DNA from: Eubacteriaceae bacterium UBA6119
GTDB taxonomy: Bacteria; Bacillota; Clostridia; Eubacteriales; UBA1433
Assembly (NCBI GenBank): GCA_002423395.1
Contig: DIVZ01000005.1
Location: 568,428-632,427 of the forward strand
Direction of reading: 5' to 3'
Length of the DNA: 64,000 nt
The notes beneath the pieces were generated by a model. That model was not told where the DNA came from. It did no database searches and saw nothing but the letters and a program-made list of their open reading frames with translations. Shown one piece after another: positions 7,271-16,216 of this stretch (the first letter of the stretch is position 1; each line of letters opens with the position of its first letter). Position numbers and translations under genes: made by a program.

Positions 7271-8557
7271 TTGTTAAAAGATTTAAAAATAAAAATAGCA
7301 ATGCAAAACATACCTATACTGGTATCATTTGTCTGCGTTTTTTGCATCGTTATAATCGCTTTCTTATCCGGAATAATGACTGCTGCATCTCTTAAATTTA
7401 CAAATAGAATTATTCAGGGCGCATTTACCGTTACTAATGATGAACTTAACATTGATGCCGAGTTCTTAAATGAGTCTTTACTTTCCAGCGAAAATATGTT
7501 TTCAAAATATGAACAAAGCTATATTGTATTCGACTCTAATTTAGACGTATATGCAGTTCATAATATCAATGATAAGATGCAGGACAGCATAAAAATATTT
7601 GCATACGATGTTTCACAGAATGAAAACAATAAAGTTGACAGTGTAATAATCAGCAAAGTTCCATACAGAATAGTTACGCAGAAAATTAAAGGCGAAAACA
7701 AAACGTGGATAGTACAGATAATTCAAAATATTACGCAAGAGAAAAGAATACTTTCTTTATTTGCAAAAGCAATGATAATAATGGGCGGCGCTGGAGTGCT
7801 TACCATGATTGCGCTAGGCTGGTATTTTGCCGGTAAAAGGCTCGGGCCTATTACAGAGGTTTATTTAAAGCAGAGGAGATTTATAGCGGACGCGTCGCAT
7901 GAAATAAAAACGCCGCTTACAATAATTCAGACAAATGTAGATGTTTTAAGGGCAAAAGAGAATTTTCCGATAAAAGAGAATTTAAATTGGCTTGACAATA
8001 TTGAAAGCGAAGTTTTGGCTATGCGGCGTTTGATTGATGATATGCTTATGCTTGCAAACGCTGAAGATATAGGTCTTGAGCTTGAGCTTGAGCAGATTCG
8101 TTTAAGCGAACTTATAAAAGATACCTGCATGCGCCAGATGCCGATGTCAAAATCAAGGGAAGTTAATCTTCATTATTATCAGCAGTGCGATATTGTAGCT
8201 ACGGCTGATAAAAACAGAATAGAACAGCTTGTTAAAATATTTGTAGACAATGCAAGTAAATATAACAAAAAAGGCGGCAACGTCTGGGTCAGGCTTTATC
8301 TTGAGGGCAACAACGTAATACTTGAGATTGAAGACGACGGAATAGGAATGTATCCCGAAGAGGTTATGCATGTTTTCGAACGTTTTTTCAGAGCGGATAA
8401 GTCTAGAAAACGAGATAAACAGCCTTCGGGGTTTGGTCTGGGGCTAAATATAGCAAAAGAAATAATTGAGGCTCATGACGGAATAGTACAGGTGGAAAGT
8501 GAAAAGTGCAGAGGCACAACATTTAGAATATGTTTTTATAATATGGCGGTAATATAA
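7271..8557 (+). CDS. Sensor histidine kinase
   Basis: A 428-residue membrane kinase, partner of the regulator just upstream. Two membrane helices (about 15-40 and 163-187) frame an extracellular sensor region of about 120 residues. There is no clear HAMP domain: the dimerisation helix starts about 15 residues after the second span. Phospho-acceptor His210 is in DASHEIKTPL, and the ATPase domain has DNASKYNKKGG, DDGIGM and GFGLGLNIAKEI. It begins with TTG at 7271, one base after the regulator's stop. The signal it senses is unknown. Confidence 0.93.
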   Translation: MLKDLKIKIAMQNIPILVSFVCVFCIVIIAFLSGIMTAASLKFTNRIIQGAFTVTNDELNIDAEFLNESLLSSENMFSKYEQSYIVFDSNLDVYAVHNINDKMQDSIKIFAYDVSQNENNKVDSVIISKVPYRIVTQKIKGENKTWIVQIIQNITQEKRILSLFAKAMIIMGGAGVLTMIALGWYFAGKRLGPITEVYLKQRRFIADASHEIKTPLTIIQTNVDVLRAKENFPIKENLNWLDNIESEVLAMRRLIDDMLMLANAEDIGLELELEQIRLSELIKDTCMRQMPMSKSREVNLHYYQQCDIVATADKNRIEQLVKIFVDNASKYNKKGGNVWVRLYLEGNNVILEIEDDGIGMYPEEVMHVFERFFRADKSRKRDKQPSGFGLGLNIAKEIIEAHDGIVQVESEKCRGTTFRICFYNMAVI

Positions 8558-8612
8558 ATATTCTAAATAAAATGAAGAAATAATATTGAATAAATTAAAA
8601 ATCATTTAATCC

Positions 8613-8641
8613 TTGAATGAGATATTATAATTTTATATAAT
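8613..8641 (+). promoter_or_regulatory. Vegetative-type promoter for the P-loop/radical SAM pair
   Basis: TTGAAT at 8613, exactly 17 bases, then TATAAT at 8636, placing the transcript start about 25 bases before the ATG at 8673. Confidence 0.6.
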
Positions 8642-8672
8642 GTTTATATAACATAAGAAAGAGGTGGTTAGT

Positions 8673-9083
8673 ATGATAGCTTTCATTGCCGGAGACAAAG
8701 GCAGCGGCAAAACAAAAAAACTTATTGATATGGCAAACTTTGAAGCCTCGAAAGACGAAATGAGTTTAGTTTATATCGACAGAAAAGACAATCACAGAAG
8801 AGAAATTGTAAACAGTATCAGATTCATAGATTTATCAGAATTCTATATTTTTTCTTGGGAAATGTTTTTTGGTTTTCTTAACGGCTTAATAAGCGGAAAT
8901 TACGATATCGGAAAAATATATATAGACAATATTGAAAAAACAGCCAATGTAGACAGTGTGGATAAACTAGACGATTTCTTCGCGGCCGCTTCTAAGCTTT
9001 CAGACAAATACGGAGTGGAATTTGTTTTTACCATTAACTCAAAGGATATTCCAAAACAATTCAAGGACAGCGCTAAATTATAA
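8673..9083 (+). CDS. Small P-loop protein of unknown function
   Basis: A 136-residue protein with a Walker A motif GDKGSGKT at residues 7-14 directly after the first strand, and a Walker B-like strand IYIDNIEK around residue 90. It is about the size of a bare nucleotide-binding core with no extra domain. I do not recognise a named family. Start at ATG 8673, with GAGGTGG five bases upstream; the frame reaches back to a GTG at 8664 that overlaps that site. It is followed after six bases by the radical SAM gene and shares its promoter, so a linked role is possible. Confidence 0.7.
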   Translation: MIAFIAGDKGSGKTKKLIDMANFEASKDEMSLVYIDRKDNHRREIVNSIRFIDLSEFYIFSWEMFFGFLNGLISGNYDIGKIYIDNIEKTANVDSVDKLDDFFAAASKLSDKYGVEFVFTINSKDIPKQFKDSAKL

Positions 9084-9089
9084 GTATTA

Positions 9090-10013
9090 ATGAGCAGACT
9101 GTATTATAAATATTCAGATTATCTGGAAAAAAAATACGGAGAGAAAGTATATAAAATACCTTTAAATATTGCCTCTTACTGCCCCAACAGAGACGGAAGC
9201 AAAAGCTTGCGCGGCTGTATTTTCTGCGCACCTGACGGAGCTGGTCATGAAAATATGTCTTCAGATATAGACATTGAAAGTCAATATGAAGCTATGAGTC
9301 AGCTGCTAATTAAGAAATACAAAGCGCAAAAATATATTGCATATTTTCAAAGTTACAGCAATACGTACATTCAAAACGATAAATTTATATATTATATGAA
9401 AAAAGCGGCGCAGCTTACCGGCTGTGTCGCTTTGGCCATTTCAACAAGACCTGATTGTATCGATCAATTCCACATTGACACATTGCTGGAAATAAAAGAA
9501 AAATACCCAGTTGATATATGCATAGAGCTGGGACTGCAGACATCAAATGATAATACGCTTAAAATATTAAACAGACATCACACAGTTGATGATGTTATAA
9601 AATCTTCGGGAATTATAAAAAACGCGGGGTTCGAATTATGCCTGCACATTATCGCTGATTTACCATGGGACGGTAAAGAAGATATAATAAATGACACAAA
9701 AATTATAAACCAAGTCAAAGCCGACAGCATAAAAGTGCACTCTTTATATATCGCAAAAGAAACAGAACTTGAGCGTATGTATAAAAGAGGAGAGGTGAGC
9801 CTTTTAAGTCTTGATGAATATATAGACAGAGTTATTCTGCTTTTGGAAAGTATAGACAGCAACATTGCTATACAAAGGCTTGTATCAAGAGTTACGGAAG
9901 ATAAGAGCGTTATATGCACGTGGGGCAGAAGCTGGCGCAAAGTACTTATAATGATTGAAGATGAGATGATAAAAAGAGAGTCATTTCAAGGAAAAAATAT
10001 CGAAAAGTTATAA
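9090..10013 (+). CDS. ytqA: Radical SAM protein, YtqA (TIGR01212) family
   Basis: A 307-residue radical SAM enzyme. The cluster-binding cysteines follow the spacing of this Elp3-related family: Cys31 in SYCPNRDG, then Cys43 and Cys46 in RGCIFC. The radical SAM barrel follows (YFQSYSNTY, ISTRPDC, ELGLQT, LHIIADLPW), and the end contains TWGRSWRK. Reaction not shown by the sequence; in Bacillus the ytqA gene stands next to ytqB, which encodes a tRNA wobble-uridine methyltransferase, so a role in tRNA modification is a reasonable guess. Here the YtqB-like gene lies 54 kb away at the right edge of the window. Confidence 0.85.
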   Translation: MSRLYYKYSDYLEKKYGEKVYKIPLNIASYCPNRDGSKSLRGCIFCAPDGAGHENMSSDIDIESQYEAMSQLLIKKYKAQKYIAYFQSYSNTYIQNDKFIYYMKKAAQLTGCVALAISTRPDCIDQFHIDTLLEIKEKYPVDICIELGLQTSNDNTLKILNRHHTVDDVIKSSGIIKNAGFELCLHIIADLPWDGKEDIINDTKIINQVKADSIKVHSLYIAKETELERMYKRGEVSLLSLDEYIDRVILLLESIDSNIAIQRLVSRVTEDKSVICTWGRSWRKVLIMIEDEMIKRESFQGKNIEKL

Positions 10014-10038
10014 AATTAAATATAACATAACAAAAAAG

Positions 10039-10047
10039 TGCTATAAT
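10039..10047 (+). promoter_or_regulatory. Extended -10 promoter of the aldolase gene
   Basis: TGCTATAAT is a perfect extended -10 element; no clear -35 box lies at the normal distance. The start codon at 10085 is 38 bases downstream. Confidence 0.5.
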
Positions 10048-10084
10048 TTAATTAATGATTATTTAATTAAAAGGGGATGTGAAA

Positions 10085-11014
10085 ATGGCATTAGTAACTT
10101 CAAAAGAAATGTTTAAAAAAGCTTATGAGGGTAAATATGCGGTAGGGGCGTTTAACGTAAACAATATGGAAATTATCCAGGGCATTATGACGGCGGCGCT
10201 ATCTGAAAAAGCACCGCTCATATTGCAGGTGTCGGCAGGAGCGAGAAAGTACGCTTCGCCGGTATATTTAAGAAAGCTTGTAGAAGCCGCTGTTGAAGAC
10301 ACGGGGCTTGATTTGGTTCTGCACCTTGATCACGGCGAAAGCTTTGAAATTTGCAAGCAATGCATTGACGACGGTTTTACATCGGTTATGATTGACGGCA
10401 GCAAGTATCCGCTTAAAGAAAACATTGAGCTTACAAAAAAGGTAGTCGAATATGCCCATGCTCGCGGTATAGTAGTTGAAGCGGAGCTGGGAAAGCTTGC
10501 GGGAATTGAAGATAATATAAAAGTTGATGTGCGCAACGCGACTTTTACCGACCCGGATGAGGCTGTAGAATTCGTTGAAAAAACGGGCGTAGATTCTTTG
10601 GCAATAGCTATTGGCACAAGCCACGGAGCTTTTAAATTTAAAGGTGAGCCCCGTCTCGATTTTGAAAGACTTGAGACTATATCAAGCCTGCTTCCCGGAT
10701 TTCCGATAGTTCTGCACGGAGCGTCGAGTGTTCCCGAAGAATTTGTCGCGCTTAACAATAAATACGGCGGTGCGATACCCGGAGCTAAGGGCGTACCCGA
10801 AGAAATGCTATTAAAAGCTACAAAATACGGAGTATGCAAAATCAATATTGACACAGACCTTCGGCTTGCTATGACGGCATCAATTCGCAAAGTGTTCGCA
10901 GAACAGCCCGAAGCTTTTGACCCGAGAAAATATCTCTCGCCCGCAAGAGACGCAATAGCTGATATGGTTGCCCATAAAATGCGCAACGTGTTAAACTGCA
11001 GCGGAAAAGCATAA
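10085..11014 (+). CDS. fba: Class II fructose-1,6-bisphosphate aldolase
   Basis: Glycolytic and gluconeogenic enzyme, 309 residues, that splits fructose bisphosphate into glyceraldehyde phosphate and dihydroxyacetone phosphate. Zinc-site and catalytic signatures are present: LHLDHGESFE near residue 83, EAELGKLAG, GTSHGAFKF and VLHGASSVPEE, plus the phosphate loop NIDTDLR. Close relatives also act on tagatose bisphosphate, so substrate is likely but not certain. ATG 10085 is preceded by AAGGGG at a proper distance; an in-frame GTG at 10079 is too close to that site. It is the only glycolytic gene here. Confidence 0.93.
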   Translation: MALVTSKEMFKKAYEGKYAVGAFNVNNMEIIQGIMTAALSEKAPLILQVSAGARKYASPVYLRKLVEAAVEDTGLDLVLHLDHGESFEICKQCIDDGFTSVMIDGSKYPLKENIELTKKVVEYAHARGIVVEAELGKLAGIEDNIKVDVRNATFTDPDEAVEFVEKTGVDSLAIAIGTSHGAFKFKGEPRLDFERLETISSLLPGFPIVLHGASSVPEEFVALNNKYGGAIPGAKGVPEEMLLKATKYGVCKINIDTDLRLAMTASIRKVFAEQPEAFDPRKYLSPARDAIADMVAHKMRNVLNCSGKA

Positions 11015-11078
11015 GTTTTTATATATGCTATATACATAAAAATTATTCTTTATCCGTAAAGTTTTATCAGAGATAAAA

Positions 11079-11486
11079 ATGGATAACGATTTAAACCAAG
11101 AAAAAGAAAGTTTTATTATAGAATCATCTTCACCAGATAATAAATGGATAACAGTTTTTGAGGATAATGGCCAAACAGGCTATCTGTATTTATGCTGCGC
11201 TAATGAAAATGGAGAATTAGATAATATAATTGATCATTTATGGATTTATAATCAAATAAATCCTCCCATAGAAGAATGTGAAGAAGTCTTTATTATATGG
11301 TCAGTTGATTCAGATAGAACCGGGTTAATTGTTGATGATGAATGCTGGGGAATATTTGATTTATCCAGTAATCGAAAGTTAAATGCGCCAAGAGAAAACG
11401 ATACAATTGTTACAATAAAAAAGCAAGTATTGGATATAGGCATTAGAGAAAATGAAGGTGAACCTTTAAGTTTAGGTTGTAATTAA
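11079..11486 (+). CDS. DUF2251-like protein
   Basis: A soluble acidic protein of 135 residues. The segment WITVFEDNGQTGYLYLC, followed by DHLWIYNQI, the IIWSVDSDRTGLIVDD strand pair and GIFDLSSNR, follows the pattern I associate with the DUF2251 family; the match is from memory and not checked. No membrane span or catalytic motif is visible. Ribosome site AGAGA is weak. Function unknown. Confidence 0.65.
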   Translation: MDNDLNQEKESFIIESSSPDNKWITVFEDNGQTGYLYLCCANENGELDNIIDHLWIYNQINPPIEECEEVFIIWSVDSDRTGLIVDDECWGIFDLSSNRKLNAPRENDTIVTIKKQVLDIGIRENEGEPLSLGCN

Positions 11487-11509
11487 CGAATAACAAAAAA
11501 GCATGGAAT

Positions 11510-11533
11510 AAGGGAACCATCAGAGGTTCCCTT
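11510..11533. terminator. Hairpin downstream of the DUF2251-like gene
   Basis: A perfect nine-base-pair stem, AAGGGAACC with GGTTCCCTT, and a six-base loop. It lacks a clean T run on the plus strand, so it may be a weak terminator or an mRNA-end hairpin. Confidence 0.45.
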
Positions 11534-11576
11534 AAAAAATGCGTTAATCTTTTTAAATATATAATAACGAGGAAAA

Positions 11577-11846
11577 ATGGAATATATAATTTACTATTTG
11601 ATATTTATTAATCTACTTGCGTTTGCAGCAGTGCTAATTGATAAAAGCAATGCAAGAAAACACAGATACAGAATATCAGAAAAAACTTTGTTTATATTAG
11701 CATTAATAGGCGGAAGCATAGGCGCATACGGCTCAATGTTAATTTTCCGCCATAAAACAAAAAAATGGTATTTCATGCAAGGAATACCATTAATAATAAT
11801 TATTCAGATAATTGTAACATTTTATTTAATAAAGAATTACTTGTGA
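11577..11846 (+). CDS. DUF1294 membrane protein
   Basis: An 89-residue protein with three hydrophobic segments (about 3-20, 36-55 and 70-86). The signature of DUF1294 is visible: D-K-x-x-A in VLIDKSNARKHRYRISEKTL, GGSIGAYGSM, and FRHKTKKWYF. The biochemical role of the family is unknown. GAGGA lies four bases before the ATG. Its last ten bases overlap the end of the convergent hisIE gene, so no terminator separates the two. Confidence 0.88.
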   Translation: MEYIIYYLIFINLLAFAAVLIDKSNARKHRYRISEKTLFILALIGGSIGAYGSMLIFRHKTKKWYFMQGIPLIIIIQIIVTFYLIKNYL

Positions 11847-12472
11847 AATCTTTTATAAAGCTCATCGAGTATTAAACTTGGATTAACACCCCGGTCTGAC
11901 AGCATTACCATTGTGTGGTAAATAAGATCGGACGTTTCATAAACAATCTCATCAACACTGTCATTTTTTGCGGCTATTATAACTTCACTTGTTTCTTCGC
12001 CGACTTTTTTGAGTATTTTGTCAATTCCCTTATTAAAAAGGTATGTTGTATATGAACCTTCTTTGGGGTCTGCTTTTCTGTCTTCTATAATTTTATACAA
12101 GTCTTCAAGCATACCCAGATTTGCTGTATTGTTTTCTTCGTTGACGTAAATATCAGTAAAAAAGCAGCTTTCATTGTTGGTGTGGCATGTAGGGCCGAGG
12201 GGAATAGCGTATACAAGCAGGCAGTCGGCATCACAATCAACGGCAATTTTTGCGGTTTTCAAATAGTTCCCTGAGCTCTCGCCCTTGTTCCACAGAGTAT
12301 TTCTTGATCTGGAGTAAAACCAAACGGTGCCTGTTGATATTGTCTTCTCAAAAGCTTCTTTATTCATGTATCCGACCATCAGCACTTTCAACGTTACCGA
12401 ATTCTGAATAACAGCAGGAATTAATCCGTTTTTATCGTAACATAATTTATCTATATCAAAGGTAAATTCCAT
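11837..12472 (-). CDS. hisIE: Bifunctional PRA-CH / PRA-PH (histidine steps 2 and 3)
   Basis: Fused enzyme of 211 residues that removes pyrophosphate from PR-ATP and opens the ring of PR-AMP. The first part (1-110) is HisI: TVWFYSRSRNTLWNKGESSG and the metal ligands in DCDADCLL and GPTCH. The second part (115-211) is HisE: GSYTTYLFNKGIDKILKKVG, EETSEVIIAAKN and ETSDLIYHTMVML. It is the last gene of the his operon, one base after hisF, and overlaps the convergent DUF1294 gene. Confidence 0.96.
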   Translation of the reverse strand: MEFTFDIDKLCYDKNGLIPAVIQNSVTLKVLMVGYMNKEAFEKTISTGTVWFYSRSRNTLWNKGESSGNYLKTAKIAVDCDADCLLVYAIPLGPTCHTNNESCFFTDIYVNEENNTANLGMLEDLYKIIEDRKADPKEGSYTTYLFNKGIDKILKKVGEETSEVIIAAKNDSVDEIVYETSDLIYHTMVMLSDRGVNPSLILDELYKRFHK

Positions 12473-12473
12473 T

Positions 12474-13232
12474 TTACAACCTCACGCTTATGTGTCTTTC
12501 CTGTAAATATTTTTTAAGCTGTCTTATATCTATCTCATTATAATGGAAAACGCTTGCCGCGAGCGCCGCGTCGGCGCAACCCTCTATGAGAGCGTGGGCG
12601 AAATGCTGCATTGTACCTGCTCCGCCCGAAGCTATTACAGGTATTGTAAGCACACTATTCAGCGATTTTAATAGCTCTATATCAAAACCGGTCTTCACGC
12701 CGTCGGTGTCCATAGAATTCATGCATATTTCGCCAGCGCCTAGTTTTTGCCCGCGCTTTGCCCACTCTATGGCGTTTATGTGAGTGTTTTCTCTGCCGCC
12801 TTTTACATACACTTCCCACGAGCCTTTATCGTCAGACATAGCGTCTATTGAAAGAACTACGCATTGGTTTCCAAACCTTCTAGCTGCATCAGTGATAAGA
12901 GCGGGGTTTATTACGGCTGATGAATTTACGGAAACTTTATCGGCTCCCGCAAGCAGTATTTTTCTAAAGTCGTCAACGCTTTTTACTCCGCCGCCTATAG
13001 TGAACGGAATATCAATAGCCTTTGCGACATTTTCCACTACATTTAAGAAGATATCGCGTTCCTCGTATGATGCGGTTATATCGTAAAACACAAGTTCGTC
13101 CGCACCTTCCGCACTATATCGTTTAGCAAGCTCTACAGGATCGGCTACGTCTTTTATATTTTTAAAGTTTTTGCCTTTTACTACTCTTCCGTGGTCTACA
13201 TCAAGGCAGGGGATTATTCTTTTTGCAAGCAT
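12474..13232 (-). CDS. hisF: Imidazole glycerol phosphate synthase, cyclase subunit
   Basis: A 252-residue TIM barrel that uses ammonia from HisH to form imidazole glycerol phosphate and AICAR. The catalytic aspartates are in IPCLDVDHGRVVKG (first strand) and VVLSIDAMS; phosphate-binding loops are TIGGGVKS and ASGGAGTMQHF. It is placed between hisA and hisIE, and works as a complex with HisH, encoded 700 bases upstream in the same operon. Eighteen bases separate it from hisA. Confidence 0.97.
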   Translation of the reverse strand: MLAKRIIPCLDVDHGRVVKGKNFKNIKDVADPVELAKRYSAEGADELVFYDITASYEERDIFLNVVENVAKAIDIPFTIGGGVKSVDDFRKILLAGADKVSVNSSAVINPALITDAARRFGNQCVVLSIDAMSDDKGSWEVYVKGGRENTHINAIEWAKRGQKLGAGEICMNSMDTDGVKTGFDIELLKSLNSVLTIPVIASGGAGTMQHFAHALIEGCADAALAASVFHYNEIDIRQLKKYLQERHISVRL

Positions 13233-13250
13233 AGGGGTAACTTCTTTCTA

Positions 13251-13967
13251 TTAATTATTTACAAAGTTTAATACTTCTTTTAAATCAAGCGTTTTTTCAT
13301 ATAGCGCTTTGCCTATAATGGCTGCGTACATATCCATCTCTTTTAGAGTTTTTATGTCATCCATTGTGCAAACGCCGCCAGAGGCTATAAAGTTTATATC
13401 ATAAAGTTTATTTAATTTTTCCATTAGAGAAGTGTTTGAGCCTTCCATCATGCCGTCTTTGGATATGTCGGTAATTACCGCCGCGGAAAGTAGGGAAGTA
13501 TCAAAGCTGTCTAAAAAATCGTATATTGTTAAGTTCGATTTTACAGTCCAGCCGTTTGTGTATATGTAATCATCTTTTATATCAAGCGATACGGCTACAT
13601 AGCCGGGAAAAGTTGCAAGAGAGTTTTCTAAAAAAGCTTTATCTTTTATCGCGCCTGTACCCAGTATCACTCTTTTTACTCCGTTGTTAATGTATCGTTC
13701 TATTATATCAAGGTTTCTTATTCCGCCGCCTGTCTGAACATACAAACCCGAGTTTTTGGCAAGGTCGCATATTACGTCAAAATTTTCGCTGCTTCCTTTT
13801 AGCGCGGCGTCAAGGTCCACGACGTGAAGATAATCAGCTCCGTCAGCTTTATAATTCTGTGCGGCCTGCATTGGGGTTATGTCGTATTTTTTTTCTTTGC
13901 CGTAATCGCCTTGCGTAAGCCGTACGCAGCGGCCTGAAATTATGTCTATCGCGGGAAATATTAACAC
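13251..13967 (-). CDS. hisA: ProFAR isomerase
   Basis: A 238-residue TIM barrel, paralogue of HisF, that isomerises ProFAR to PRFAR. Catalytic Asp in FPAIDIISGRCVRLTQGDYG and the second acidic residue in TDISKDGMMEGSN; phosphate loops TGGGIRN and ASGGVCTMDD. Its 5' end overlaps the hisH stop by seven bases, which points to translational coupling. Confidence 0.96.
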   Translation of the reverse strand: MLIFPAIDIISGRCVRLTQGDYGKEKKYDITPMQAAQNYKADGADYLHVVDLDAALKGSSENFDVICDLAKNSGLYVQTGGGIRNLDIIERYINNGVKRVILGTGAIKDKAFLENSLATFPGYVAVSLDIKDDYIYTNGWTVKSNLTIYDFLDSFDTSLLSAAVITDISKDGMMEGSNTSLMEKLNKLYDINFIASGGVCTMDDIKTLKEMDMYAAIIGKALYEKTLDLKEVLNFVNN

Positions 13968-14569
13968 TTACTCATCTCCAGATAATTTTTTAATAGTATT
14001 CTTCCGACATCGGAGCTTTTTTCGGGATGGAACTGCATTCCTATAACGTTTCCTTTGCGCACAACGGCAGGGAAGGGGACTTCATATTCGGAATACAGAA
14101 TAACATCGTTAAAATCGGCAGTTTTCGCGTAATAGGAATGAACAAAATATACGTAATCGCCGGGGTTTATGCCTTTGGCTATATCATCATTTTTATTAAG
14201 CACCAGGTTGTTCCAGCCCATGTGCGGCACTTTTAATTTTGTTTCGAATACCACTATGTCGCCTTTAATATAACCAAGACCGTCCCAAATGCCGTTTTCG
14301 AAGCTTTTGTCAAATAGAAGCTGCATTCCAAGGCATATTCCTAAAAGATATTTTCCGCTGTTTACCCAGTTATTTAAAAAATCAACCATTTTATATTCGT
14401 GCAGAGCTTTTATGCCGTCTTCAAACGCGCCCACGCCTGGAAGGATAAGAGACGCGCACTTATTTAATACGTCAATTTCATCGCTTATTACAGCTTCATA
14501 CCCGAGTTTTTGAACAGCGTTTTTTACATTCGCAAGATTTCCAATTTTGTAGTCAATTATACCAATCAT
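13961..14569 (-). CDS. hisH: Imidazole glycerol phosphate synthase, glutaminase subunit
   Basis: A 202-residue class I glutamine amidotransferase that feeds ammonia to HisF. The triad is visible: Cys in LLGICLGMQLLF, and His and Glu in MQFHPEKSSDVG. The oxyanion-strand LPGVGAFEDG is intact. It begins directly after the hisB stop and overlaps hisA. Confidence 0.97.
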   Translation of the reverse strand: MIGIIDYKIGNLANVKNAVQKLGYEAVISDEIDVLNKCASLILPGVGAFEDGIKALHEYKMVDFLNNWVNSGKYLLGICLGMQLLFDKSFENGIWDGLGYIKGDIVVFETKLKVPHMGWNNLVLNKNDDIAKGINPGDYVYFVHSYYAKTADFNDVILYSEYEVPFPAVVRKGNVIGMQFHPEKSSDVGRILLKNYLEMSKC

Positions 14570-15157
14570 TTATAAAACACCTTTAGTCGAAGGAATATCG
14601 TCAATGTTATTTTTATCTATTGATACAGCTTTTTTAAGCACATACGCAAGCGATTTAAAAACAGCTTCCGCTATGTGATGTGAGTTTGTGCCGGATATCT
14701 TCTTAATATGAAGCGTTATTTTGGCGTTGGAAGTAAACGCGTATAAAAATTCTTCTATAAGCTGCATGTCAAAATTGTTTATTTGCGCTGTGGGATATTC
14801 CACGTCATATACAAGATACGCTCTTCCGCTTATGTCAACAGAGGCAAGAACTAACGACTCGTCCATTGGAAGAGCAATACTTGCGTAGCGCGTAATTCCT
14901 TTTTTGTCTTTTAAGCAATTGTTAAACGCCTGACCGAGTAGTATGCCTATGTCTTCCGTGATATGATGAAAATCAACCTCTACATCGCCTGAAGCCGTGA
15001 GAGTAAAATCAAAGCCCGAGTGGTTGCGAAACAGTTCAAGCATGTGATTAAAAAATCCTACGGGAGTGTTTATTTCTCCGCCTTTTTTTCCGTCAAGGTT
15101 AAGAGACAGAAATATGTCTGTTTCTTTAGTCTTTCGCGAAAGTTCGCAGGTTCTCAT
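14570..15157 (-). CDS. hisB: Imidazoleglycerol-phosphate dehydratase
   Basis: A 195-residue manganese enzyme for step six. It has the paired metal-binding motifs of the family: FFNHMLELFRNHSGFD and DFHHITEDIG in the first half, and GTNSHHIAEAVFKSL in the second. It is the single-function form with no HisB phosphatase domain, so histidinol phosphate phosphatase must be encoded elsewhere. Overlaps hisC by four bases. Confidence 0.97.
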   Translation of the reverse strand: MRTCELSRKTKETDIFLSLNLDGKKGGEINTPVGFFNHMLELFRNHSGFDFTLTASGDVEVDFHHITEDIGILLGQAFNNCLKDKKGITRYASIALPMDESLVLASVDISGRAYLVYDVEYPTAQINNFDMQLIEEFLYAFTSNAKITLHIKKISGTNSHHIAEAVFKSLAYVLKKAVSIDKNNIDDIPSTKGVL

Positions 15158-16215
15158 TTTTTGTATACCTCCGAAAATAATTTAATTACTTTTTCGTTTT
15201 CTTCTTTAGTACCTACCGATATTCTTATATGGTCAGATAGGGTTTTACTCGAATAATATTTAAAAGATATTTTATGCTCCGTAGCATATATGACGACTTT
15301 GTCATAATTATCAGGTTTTATTAAAATAAAATTTGATTTGGAGTCATAGACTTTTATCTGACTGAATTGTTTTAATTTATTCATGAGTTCATCTCTGTTT
15401 TTTATAGCAATTTTTAAGTATTCTTTCATAACCGACGGGTTTTCAAGCATAAGCTCCGCCGCCGCCTGTGAAAGTATATTTAAATTATACGGGACTTTTA
15501 CTTTATATAAATACTGCATGGTGCCTTTTTGCGCAACCGCGAAACCGACTCTTGCCGCCGCAAGCGAAAACGCTTTTGACATTGTTCTAAGCACTATTAC
15601 TCTTTCGTATGTTTTATACAAAGAAAGATACTGCGCATCGGCGAAATCAGAATACACTTCGTCAAGCACTATTATGCAGTGCGTATTTTCTATAATTTTA
15701 ATAAGCTGTTCTTTGTTGTATGTATAGCCGGTAGGATTATTGGGGCTGCATAAAAACAGTACTTTGGTGTTATGTTTATTTACCGAATTAATTATATCAT
15801 CAATATTCGGCACAAAATTCGGGCCGCATGGAATGGATTCGTAGCGTCCGCCTGCAACCGCAGTAAATACGCTGTACATAGAAAATGTAGGCTCTACGCT
15901 CATTGTGTATTCGTCTTTTTCAACAAACGCGTCAATTATATTGTTTATTATCTCATCGCACCCAACGCCTACTATAGTCTCTTCAATATCAGCTCCTACA
16001 TAAGAAGCGAAAAGACTTCGCAGTTTATTGCTGTCGCTGTCGGGGTAACGGTTAAAGTTAAGTTCATCAATTTTTTTGTGAAATTTATCAAGCAGACTAT
16101 TTTTAAAAATATCAACGGCGTTTTCGTTGGCGTTTAAAATTATTTCATCGGTATTGCTTACTGCTGTGTAGTTTTCAAAGTCTTTTATATTTTTATTAAC
16201 TAAATTATCTATCAT
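15154..16215 (-). CDS. hisC: Histidinol-phosphate aminotransferase
   Basis: A 353-residue fold-type I PLP enzyme. It has the N-terminal NANENAVD and LNFNRYPD marker, the LCSPNNPTGYTY loop, VLDEVYSDF with the Asp that contacts the PLP ring, and the PLP lysine in RTMSKAFSLAAARVGF. Slightly shorter than many homologues but complete. One base from hisD upstream and overlapping hisB downstream. Confidence 0.95.
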   Translation of the reverse strand: MIDNLVNKNIKDFENYTAVSNTDEIILNANENAVDIFKNSLLDKFHKKIDELNFNRYPDSDSNKLRSLFASYVGADIEETIVGVGCDEIINNIIDAFVEKDEYTMSVEPTFSMYSVFTAVAGGRYESIPCGPNFVPNIDDIINSVNKHNTKVLFLCSPNNPTGYTYNKEQLIKIIENTHCIIVLDEVYSDFADAQYLSLYKTYERVIVLRTMSKAFSLAAARVGFAVAQKGTMQYLYKVKVPYNLNILSQAAAELMLENPSVMKEYLKIAIKNRDELMNKLKQFSQIKVYDSKSNFILIKPDNYDKVVIYATEHKISFKYYSSKTLSDHIRISVGTKEENEKVIKLFSEVYKK

Positions 16216-16216
16216 A

